A stretch of DNA of 62,664 nucleotides from a virus: positions 1 to 62,664 of the IMG/VR virus record IMGVR_UViG_3300018719_000038; one strand, written 5' to 3'. The notes under the pieces were generated by a model. The model was not told the origin of the DNA. It was given only the letters and a program-made list of their open reading frames with translations, and did not search any database. A program made the position numbers and the translations under genes. This document shows, one piece after another, positions 57,075 through 62,664 of this stretch. Numbering within the stretch: the first letter of the stretch is position 1; the number at the start of each line of letters is the position of its first letter.

Positions 57075-57468
57075 TGCGTTCCTCCTTTGTAAATAAGTCT
57101 ACCCCTTACCTGTTCGGCCGTCTATACAAGTTCGATACCTACGAATTGCGGTTGACAAACGCGTTTCTATGGTGTATAGGATTGTCCTTTTTCTTCCTGA
57201 ATTAAGAGTAGCGGAAGAAATCATCAGTTTCCAGACAAAGATTTTGCGAAAATTTTGTTCTTGATTTCTGATTGAAAATATGATATTTAAAATCCCATTA
57301 TTAGGGAAATGTAATTATAGTTGTTAAAATAATACCGTTTATCGATGTGCCCGGTGCAATTTTCTCATTTCTAATTACATTATTAAATTTTTCTAATAGG
57401 CCGATCCTGGATACTAATTTTATTATTTTACCTTAGTTTAGTGGTAGGGGAGAACGATGTGTGGATAT
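57075..57468. other. AT-rich gap with a plus-strand promoter
   Basis: About 390 bp. TTGACA at 57152-57157, 17-nt spacer, TATAGG at 57175 on the plus strand, with no plus-strand gene after it; 57200-57460 is strongly AT-rich. Possible small RNA or origin-related segment. Confidence 0.45.
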
Positions 57469-57870
57469 CTATAACCAACCTGCCATTTCCTCCGCACTCA
57501 TCGCATCAGTCGTGGTTTCCTCCACCCGGTTCCGGCGCTTCTCCTCCGCTAGCACCTGCGGCATAATCCGCGGCAACATATACGCAATCAGAAAACCGGC
57601 GGTAAGCTGCGGGTACTGCGCTGTCGGCCGGTACTCCGCGAAGGCTCGTTCGATAGTTTCGCGCAGGGCCGCCGCACCGTATTCCGTAAGGGCCCGCTTG
57701 ATTGCGCCCTGTTCGAAACCCCATCCGCGTAAAGGTACGTATTTCTCAACGCCGAACTTTTCCGCGTTTAAATCCTCAACCATGCGGTGTATCGTTCGGA
57801 CATTCCAGTGTTCGAGCGGCAAGTTCCGCCAGTCAGCCCGCTGTTCTGCGGTGATCTTAGGCCGCGCCAT
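57469..57870 (-). CDS. Hypothetical phage protein, 133 aa
   Basis: Protein of 133 residues, helical, starting MARPKITAEQRADWRNLPLE with a conserved-looking WNVRTIHRMVEDLNAEKFG. GGAGGTG precedes the ATG. It lies just before the replication module in the early operon. Possibly replication-related, but the family is not known to me. Confidence 0.7.
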   Translation of the reverse strand: MARPKITAEQRADWRNLPLEHWNVRTIHRMVEDLNAEKFGVEKYVPLRGWGFEQGAIKRALTEYGAAALRETIERAFAEYRPTAQYPQLTAGFLIAYMLPRIMPQVLAEEKRRNRVEETTTDAMSAEEMAGWL

Positions 57871-58177
57871 CTTCGGTCACCTCCGCTTCGATCTCGTCCA
57901 TAACGTTTAGCATGATGTCATAATCGTTGATGTCCTCGCCACCACCACCGGTAGCATTAGTAACGACGACCTCCCGAAGTTTAGCCCACTTTTTCTCGGC
58001 CGCGATTGCCCGACGGATCGCATACGGCCATCCTTCCGAAGCTTGTTCGAAAAATTGCGTAGACTCTTCCGATAGCGGAAGCGAGGTATAGCCGCCGCCT
58101 TCATCGTAATAAACCTCCGGAACAGCCTCACACAGCGCCAAGTCCGCCGTAAGGTCCCGTTTCGTTTCCGTTGTCAT
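57857..58177 (-). CDS. Hypothetical acidic protein, 106 aa
   Basis: Protein of 106 residues, acidic (MTTETKRDLTADLALCEAVP; AAEKKWAKLREVVVTNATGG). GGAGGTG precedes the ATG. Its stop overlaps the next gene by 14 bp. Phased GGAACT repeats lie 110-170 bp upstream. Confidence 0.68.
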   Translation of the reverse strand: MTTETKRDLTADLALCEAVPEVYYDEGGGYTSLPLSEESTQFFEQASEGWPYAIRRAIAAEKKWAKLREVVVTNATGGGGEDINDYDIMLNVMDEIEAEVTEDGAA

Positions 58178-58512
58178 ACCGCTGACACCTCCGATTATAA
58201 TTTGAAAGTTTCACATTGGTAAAACGCCATATTCGGCGATTTCCTACTTTTCATGGCGCATTTGACAGCCAGATTAACCCGTACAAATCGGAACTTACCG
58301 GAACTCACTGGAACTTTTAGGGACTTTAAAGGTAGTTAACTGGAACTAATCAGAACAGAGCGATAACCGCCCTTAAAATTGTTTATCTCTTTAAATCTCT
58401 CCGATTCTTCGTTTTTCTTACTTTTTCATTTTCGCCCCCATTCGACACCGTTCGCGTTTGATTATTATGCTACGCGAACATACGTTCCCTAATACGGACA
58501 ACAACCGGCCAC
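58178..58512. other. Intergenic region carrying phased repeats
   Basis: About 335 bp without a gene. Apart from the GGAACT array, it is AT-rich near 58380-58440. Likely a control region for the genes to its left. Confidence 0.5.
58290..58347. repeat. GGAACT array with 10-bp period
   Basis: GGAACT at 58290, 58300 and 58310, GGGACT at 58320, and a further GGAACT at 58342. The exact 10-bp phase puts the sites on one face of the helix, as for cooperative binding. Confidence 0.75.
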
Positions 58513-58746
58513 TCACCGGACAAATACGTCGATAACCTTCCGTCCGATCCGGATACGTTCGTTGCCGCCGACCTCTCGCATCAAATCCGGCCGGTTGCGC
58601 CGGACCTCGCCTGTCGATTCCACCGCGCCAATATCGCGTAAAATCCGTGGAATATAGCGCTCGTCCGTCCGGAGGGTAGTGCAACATTCCGGCGCGTCAA
58701 CGTCGCCTATTAGGACGGTAAAATGACGGGAATAGTCCGGAGTCAT
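58513..58746 (-). CDS. Hypothetical protein, 77 aa
   Basis: Protein of 77 residues (MTPDYSRHFTVLIGDVDAPE ... RKVIDVFVR). The middle ERYIPRILRDIGAVESTGEV may form a small winged helix. ATG 58746 overlaps the stop of a short upstream frame (TGATG). Function unknown. Confidence 0.66.
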   Translation of the reverse strand: MTPDYSRHFTVLIGDVDAPECCTTLRTDERYIPRILRDIGAVESTGEVRRNRPDLMREVGGNERIRIGRKVIDVFVR

Positions 58747-58805
58747 CACTCACGCCCACCCTTTCCGTAGTATTCGAGAATATCGTCAACCGTTTCGAAT
58801 TTCAA
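58746..58805 (-). CDS. Possible 19-residue peptide
   Basis: TTG frame MKFETVDDILEYYGKGGRE with GAGGGGTG upstream, coupled to the next gene by a TGATG junction. Very short, so tentative. Confidence 0.45.
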   Translation of the reverse strand: MKFETVDDILEYYGKGGRE

Positions 58806-58845
58806 AAAATCACCCCTCATATATTTATACGAAAGTTGTGCAAAA

Positions 58846-59292
58846 TCACACGCCCTTCGTCAATTTCGTCGAACCTCCGTCCGATTTAAGGGCGGCAATA
58901 ATCGTCGCGAGACATATCGCTTCTGTCTCCGACTCGGACACGGCATATTCGTGCTCTCCTACGCCGGTTTCCGGATTCCAGCGCGCCCAAACCTCCGCCC
59001 GACACATGTCGCCCATGTACGAAACTTCACCGTATACTCCGTTATGTGTGAGTACCGCCCACGCCCAGCGAATATCCTCCGACGGCCGGAACCAGTCTTG
59101 CGGTCCGGACGAAAGTGTACAGTCGGACTCAATCGCAACGATGCGGCCGTCCGCGTCTTCCCATCCGATATAGCCGCCTCCTGCGCCCGGCCGAGACACT
59201 CTACGCCAACCCATAACGTCGCGTGCAACCCAATCGTCACGTTCTCGCGACGTCATTCCGTCCCATTTTGCGATGATTTCGTCGCGTGTCAT
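58846..59292 (-). CDS. Phage ABA-sandwich domain protein
   Basis: Protein of 148 residues. ARDVMGWRRVSRP near the start, then FRPSEDIRWAWAVLTHNG and the end SESETEAICLATIIAALKSD match the phage ABA sandwich domain proteins common in Paenibacillus and Bacillus phages. Function unknown. GAGGAGG precedes the ATG. Confidence 0.85.
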   Translation of the reverse strand: MTRDEIIAKWDGMTSRERDDWVARDVMGWRRVSRPGAGGGYIGWEDADGRIVAIESDCTLSSGPQDWFRPSEDIRWAWAVLTHNGVYGEVSYMGDMCRAEVWARWNPETGVGEHEYAVSESETEAICLATIIAALKSDGGSTKLTKGV

Positions 59293-59534
59293 TCCGACGC
59301 CTCCTCATACGCAAGTGATGCCGCAAGTATCGCAGCCGCCTCGTCTTCCTTCTCGATACGCTCGCAACGCCAAGCGTCAATCTCAAACGACGGCTCCGTG
59401 CAGTATCCGCAGTCTAATTCCGCCAATGCGTCGGGCAGACGAAGATATAACTTGCCGTTAATAAAATCCTGCGAAAGACAACGGAACGCCTTCTTGTGAT
59501 CAACCCTTACGAGATATCCGCGATAATCCTCCAT
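59289..59534 (-). CDS. Hypothetical protein, 81 aa
   Basis: Protein of 81 residues (MEDYRGYLVRVDHKKAFRCL) with a CGYC pair, beta-rich then helical. Overlaps the next gene by 4 bp. GGAGGTG precedes the ATG. Function unknown. Confidence 0.68.
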   Translation of the reverse strand: MEDYRGYLVRVDHKKAFRCLSQDFINGKLYLRLPDALAELDCGYCTEPSFEIDAWRCERIEKEDEAAAILAASLAYEEASE

Positions 59535-59537
59535 CCA

Positions 59538-59720
59538 TTACACCTCCCACGTAATATCGCGCGCCTGAACGTTTTCGAATACGTATGCACCTTCTCCGTA
59601 TTCCTGCTGCGCCCACTCATGCGCCAATTGCCTCGATCCCGAATATACAACGTCCATTATTCGCGTGCCGACGTATATAACGTATGTTCCCGGCGGTAAC
59701 TGCTTACCTACTCGTACCAT
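59538..59720 (-). CDS. Hypothetical protein, 60 aa
   Basis: Protein of 60 residues (MVRVGKQLPPGTYVIYVGTR), beta-rich at first and then helical (QLAHEWAQQEYGEGAYV). AAAAGGAGC precedes the ATG. Function unknown. Confidence 0.66.
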   Translation of the reverse strand: MVRVGKQLPPGTYVIYVGTRIMDVVYSGSRQLAHEWAQQEYGEGAYVFENVQARDITWEV

Positions 59721-59788
59721 TTTCCCGCTCCTTTTCCGTTAAATTAGCGCCCACTTGCGCAGCCCTACCGAATACCCTCCCCGCAACA

Positions 59789-60145
59789 TTACGAGGCTAG
59801 TTTGACGTCAAAATCACGTAAAGCGCCCGATGATAACGCCGCGACTATACGCTCGGACTCTTCGGCCAGCTGCGCCATAAATTCCGCGAGCGTTTCCGCG
59901 TCTCCCCGGGCCGCCGCCTTAATGCGCACGCTATCGAGAGCAGCCGTAAGTCCGGCCGGTGTATATCCGTAGTAGCCGGCGTCCTCCCATACTTCGCGCG
60001 GCGTCGGATCAATCGTAGGGTCCTTCGCAATCCGCGCCTTCCAGTTCGGGGCCAACGTGGGATCGACCAGCCGCCGCTCCTTTACGATAAATTGCGTTCC
60101 GTCGGTAGTCAGGCGAAAATCTGGCGTTAATGAAATGTTAATCAT
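59789..60145 (-). CDS. DUF5405-like phage protein
   Basis: Protein of 118 residues starting MINISLTPDFRLTTDGTQFI, with WEDAGYYGYTPAGLTAALDS in the middle. It resembles small phage proteins of the DUF5405 type as I recall them. Its ATG overlaps the stop of the sigma factor gene (ATGA). Function unknown. Confidence 0.7.
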   Translation of the reverse strand: MINISLTPDFRLTTDGTQFIVKERRLVDPTLAPNWKARIAKDPTIDPTPREVWEDAGYYGYTPAGLTAALDSVRIKAAARGDAETLAEFMAQLAEESERIVAALSSGALRDFDVKLAS

Positions 60146-60834
60146 GCGGATACCTCCTCGTATTTTTCATATCGCGCCCGGACGCGTTGTAAAGTGCCTT
60201 GGATGGCCTGGCGCGTTGTTCCTAGCGTTCTGGCGACGTCACTTTGCGTTAGCCCGTCGGTAAGCATCCGGACGACCCGGCATTGCTCCGGCGTGAGGTT
60301 AGCGGTAAACTCGTGGACCTCCGCGCTGGTCAGGTCGTCGGGCCTACCGGGCTCTATCGGGGCCAGCCCGTCGTCATCGTCATAGTCCGGCTTATAGTCA
60401 AGCGATGCGGTATGGCGGATATGCGCGGCGAGTAAAGCGTCTTGTGCGATGTCTACGCGAATACCGAGAGCCTCCGCGACTTTGGCGGCCGGTTGCATAT
60501 CGAGGTCATTGCGCAGAATGGCGACCATCGCGGCATACACGGCCCGAGGTAACCGAAAATTACCGGCCCGCCTGCGACACATATTGCGGATGTAGCCGCT
60601 GATGTAGCGATAGGCGAACGTTGAAAATTCGATTGCGGGATCGTCGTACCGGTTATACGCGAGGATAAGTCCGATAGTGCCTTCGCTGACGACGTCTTCC
60701 TGTTCGAGGCTCGCGGCGGACCATTGCGGAGTCAGCCGTTTGGCTACTGCGCGCACCAGGCGTATATTGTTCGTTAAGAACTCCGCGCGGCTTAGCGGGC
60801 CAAGCAGCGGATTGTCGGGATAATGCGTTGTCAT
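60142..60834 (-). CDS. RNA polymerase sigma-70 family factor
   Basis: Protein of 230 residues with region 2 (EGTIGLILAYNRYDDPAIEF, STFAYRYISGYIRN), region 3 (RLPRAVYAAM) and region 4 HTH (LTQSDVARTLGTTRQAIQGT). All of regions 2-4 are present, so it is a full alternative sigma factor. It could read the 36-bp motif found upstream of three genes. CGGAGG precedes the ATG. Confidence 0.9.
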   Translation of the reverse strand: MTTHYPDNPLLGPLSRAEFLTNNIRLVRAVAKRLTPQWSAASLEQEDVVSEGTIGLILAYNRYDDPAIEFSTFAYRYISGYIRNMCRRRAGNFRLPRAVYAAMVAILRNDLDMQPAAKVAEALGIRVDIAQDALLAAHIRHTASLDYKPDYDDDDGLAPIEPGRPDDLTSAEVHEFTANLTPEQCRVVRMLTDGLTQSDVARTLGTTRQAIQGTLQRVRARYEKYEEVSA

Positions 60835-61121
60835 CGTGGGGCCTCCGTTTCAATTCGTGAGTTCGCGGCGCTGCGGCCGGTTGCGTTGCCTTCTTCGAAT
60901 ATGCTTACATATTCTTTTGACGCGAAGAAAATCTATCAATGATATATCTCTGTGCGCGTCAGATATTTTTTATAATCAACTGCTCCGCGAGGTTCAATGA
61001 GCGAAGCGAATTTAACCGAAGCGGTAATGTTTTATCTAGTTATTAATGGTTCTTGTTAATACTGGTTCTACTTAGTGTGACGTTGATGTATGTGACATTT
61101 ATGTTTGTGACGCGTACGTCA
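60835..61121. other. Intergenic region with 15-bp repeats
   Basis: About 285 bp without a gene. AT-rich patches near 60900-61060 and a repeat array at 61076-61122. Candidate origin or operator for the neighbouring HTH protein. Confidence 0.5.
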
Positions 61122-61122
61122 C
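61076..61122. repeat. TGTGAC array with 15-bp period
   Basis: TGTGAC at 61076, 61091 and 61106, ending in an inverted GTCAC at 61118. It abuts the stop codon of the HTH gene. Confidence 0.78.
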
Positions 61123-61538
61123 TAAGAGTCGTTCTTGAAAATGCTAAGCCCGCTAACTGGTAGGATCGTGTATACCGTACTCGCCCACCCCGTCGAATCC
61201 TCGTTACGTCTGCGCTGGACCTTGATTAGCGACCGGTCCTTCCATCGGTATTTTGCAAGCGACCGTATCCGCCTATTTGCCGTTTCGCGCGAAACCCCGA
61301 GACTTTTCGCTATTTGCCACTGCGTCGGATAGCACGTCCCGTCCGCGTTCATAAACGACGCGAGGACGAGTAGTGTCTGCAGGCGCTCCGGGCCTAAATC
61401 CGCAATCATACCGGACCGGACTGCCTCAACGTAAAATTTAACGAATATGCGCGTTTCGGTTGCGCCGGATGTAACGGAGTATTCCGTTTGGGACTCGACG
61501 CTAACTAGGCGTTGCTCGCGTTGTTCCTGCGTATTCAT
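61122..61538 (-). CDS. HTH-domain protein, replication or regulatory
   Basis: Protein of 138 residues from the ATG at 61538. Winged-helix HTH (YPTQWQIAKSLGVSRETANR, about 79-98) after a region FVKFYVEAVRSGMIADLG. This start is like DnaD/RepA-type initiators and HTH_36 proteins. It is preceded by a G10 tract within its leader and by copy C of the 36-bp motif, and followed by TGTGAC repeats. Candidate replication initiator. Confidence 0.74.
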   Translation of the reverse strand: MNTQEQREQRLVSVESQTEYSVTSGATETRIFVKFYVEAVRSGMIADLGPERLQTLLVLASFMNADGTCYPTQWQIAKSLGVSRETANRRIRSLAKYRWKDRSLIKVQRRRNEDSTGWASTVYTILPVSGLSIFKNDS

Positions 61539-61546
61539 ATCTCGCT

Positions 61547-61556
61547 CCCCCCCCCC
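61547..61556 (-). repeat. G10 tract at the ribosome site of the HTH gene
   Basis: Ten G on the minus strand, 8-17 nt before the ATG. Such runs are prone to slippage and would alter initiation strength. A sequencing length error is possible. Confidence 0.7.
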
Positions 61557-61559
61557 TCT

Positions 61560-61595
61560 CACTGACTCTGTTGCCGGTCGATTCAATTTCGCACA
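61560..61595 (-). promoter_or_regulatory. 36-bp two-part motif, copy C
   Basis: Minus strand TGTGCGAAA, then CGGCAACAGAGTCAGTG with conserved spacing, 21 bp before the HTH gene start. Confidence 0.74.
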
Positions 61596-61666
61596 ACTTT
61601 TCGCAGGTTTTATTTCGTAGTCACAGAACATACGGACAGCAAATCCGCAAATTGGGACATCGACGC

Positions 61667-61704
61667 AAAAAAAAAAAAGCGCCCACCTCCGAAGAGATGA
61701 GCGC
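61667..61704 (-). terminator. Integrase terminator
   Basis: Stem GCGCTCATCTC/GAGGTGGGCGC with TTCG loop and a run of 12 T on the minus strand, 10 bp after the integrase stop. Confidence 0.85.
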
Positions 61705-61713
61705 AGTTGTTCG

Positions 61714-62664
61714 CTACAATTTCTTTATTCGTTTTTTATCCGAAATCAATCGGTTCAACGGTGACGCCTTTGTGTGGTCCGCCTTCAGATCATCGTCAAG
61801 CAGAGCAACATACCGCTGCGTCATTTTCATGTCCGCGTGACCGAGCGTCCGTTGCAACGCAAAGGCAGACGCGCCACCACGCAAAAACTCCAATGCGAAA
61901 GCATGACGCAAGTCGTACGGCCGAATGTGTACGCCAAGCTTTTTACTGTACAGCTCGATCCGATCGCCCCAGGTGTGTCGCGTCATTCTTCCGCCGTCCC
62001 ACGTACAAAATATCGGCACATCCGGCCCCCACTCCGCAAGCCGTACGGCAAGCACGCGTTTGATCGCTTTTGCGGTATGATCCGAAATCGGCAGCGTCCG
62101 GGATACGCGAGTCTTCGCCACCTTAGCGGTGATGTAAATTTCGCATGCCTGCGGATTGAAATCGACAGGAACGAGTGATAGTGCTTCCTTCGGCCGGATT
62201 CCGGAATCCAGCGTTAGAAGTATAAGCGCATAGTCGCGCAGCCCCGCAAACGTCTTTTGGTCGGGCAGTTCCATCAGCTCACGTAAAATTTCCGCATCGA
62301 TATTAACGACACGACCTTCGTCCTTCCGTTTCTTAATACCCGCGATCGGATTCTCCGATATGTACCCCTCTTTTACGCACCAGTTAAGAAATGTACGCAG
62401 ATAGACAAGGCGGTTATTAAACGTTGGGGGCGCGATATCTTCCTCCGCCAAATGCGCGTACGCCGACTTTTTCAGTTCCTCCGAGCTTGTCCACGCGTTA
62501 GGAAACCGCTTGAAAAAGAGACGAACGTGCTTATCGTAGTCCTCGCGAGTCTGATCGGCCAACCCCTGCGTTTTCTTCCACGTCAGGAAGCCGCCAAGGG
62601 CCTCCGCCCAGCCGCGAAATTGCTCCGGAACCTCATCTGGAATCCTCGTTATTCTCCGTGCCAT
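61714..62664 (-). CDS. Tyrosine recombinase / phage integrase
   Basis: Protein of 316 residues. N-terminal SAM-like core-binding domain (about 20-105) and catalytic domain with R157 (SGIRPKEAL), Lys in the beta-hairpin (AKVAKTR), DLRHAF (R253), LGH (H276) and Tyr nucleophile Y285 (MTQRYV). All catalytic residues except the first His of the HxxR box (Asp here, a common variant) are present. It inserts and excises the prophage. Its ATG is the last codon of the window, so its promoter is not seen. No attP was recognised. Confidence 0.93.
   Translation of the reverse strand: MARRITRIPDEVPEQFRGWAEALGGFLTWKKTQGLADQTREDYDKHVRLFFKRFPNAWTSSEELKKSAYAHLAEEDIAPPTFNNRLVYLRTFLNWCVKEGYISENPIAGIKKRKDEGRVVNIDAEILRELMELPDQKTFAGLRDYALILLTLDSGIRPKEALSLVPVDFNPQACEIYITAKVAKTRVSRTLPISDHTAKAIKRVLAVRLAEWGPDVPIFCTWDGGRMTRHTWGDRIELYSKKLGVHIRPYDLRHAFALEFLRGGASAFALQRTLGHADMKMTQRYVALLDDDLKADHTKASPLNRLISDKKRIKKL

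Noticed and set aside
58418-58687. 89-residue ORF overlapping the 58513-58746 gene
   Set aside because: The alternative frame has better start context and a TGATG junction.
1-62664. tRNA genes or a CRISPR array
   Set aside because: No cloverleaf-like segments and no regularly spaced repeats with unique spacers were seen; the short repeat arrays are operator or iteron-like.
1-62664. attP core or direct terminal repeats at the window ends
   Set aside because: No shared sequence of useful length was seen between the two ends; the window begins and ends at gene starts, so the true ends cannot be judged.

Overview
The window is almost certainly the genome, or nearly the whole genome, of a temperate contractile-tailed phage (myovirus) of a Firmicute. 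The tail and baseplate module matches the PBSX/skin family of Bacillus (xkdK to xkdU order). Strong AGGAGG ribosome binding sites, many UUG/GUG starts, a LexA/DinR-type SOS box and a YolD-like gene point to Bacillales. The GC-rich base use suggests a Paenibacillaceae-like host, but that is inference. Nearly every gene is on the minus strand; the few plus-strand genes are short regulators or cargo.

Layout, read from the right in the direction of transcription. The integrase (61714-62664) comes first. An early block (57469-61538) has an HTH protein, a sigma factor and small phage proteins. The replication module follows: DnaC-like loader, DnaB-like helicase, Toprim primase, an extracytoplasmic-style sigma-like protein, a putative ssDNA-binding protein, a split family A DNA polymerase, an RNA ligase with a frameshift, a DnaQ-like exonuclease, a PD-(D/E)XK nuclease, RuvC and dUTPase. 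Interspersed are four related SH3-like proteins, a dNMP kinase, an N6-adenine methylase and a PAPS-reductase-like protein. A control region lies near 30.1-30.5 kb, with divergent promoters, an XRE regulator and SOS-controlled yolD. Next come an AP2/zinc-finger mobile protein, an ATP-dependent DNA ligase, an AT-rich HEPN gene and a winged-helix protein. The late operon runs from about 22.5 kb to 1.2 kb: HNH, TerS, TerL, portal, minor capsid, scaffold, major capsid, head fibre, connectors, sheath, tube, tape measure, baseplate, tail fibre, holins and endolysin.

Several features are unusual. (1) The minor capsid gene is interrupted by an ORF-less group I intron of 216 nt. A free-standing LAGLIDADG endonuclease gene lies just downstream of the exon 2 terminator. 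(2) The DNA polymerase is split in its palm region by a small lipoprotein gene, and the three cistrons overlap. (3) At least nine genes, including terminase, tape measure, RuvC and a nuclease, have no usable AUG/GUG/UUG start. They open at AUC, AUU or CUG, usually about 8 nt after a strong Shine-Dalgarno sequence. (4) The tail chaperone has a canonical A_AAA_AAC -1 frameshift site. (5) A 36-bp two-part motif recurs upstream of three genes, a likely phage-specific promoter. (6) Several phased repeat arrays look like origins or operators. (7) AT-rich cargo genes (HEPN protein, membrane proteins, lipoprotein, a regulator) look recently acquired.

Names rest on reading the translated sequence and remembered family motifs; no search was run. 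Start sites were chosen by ribosome binding site spacing and gene overlap.
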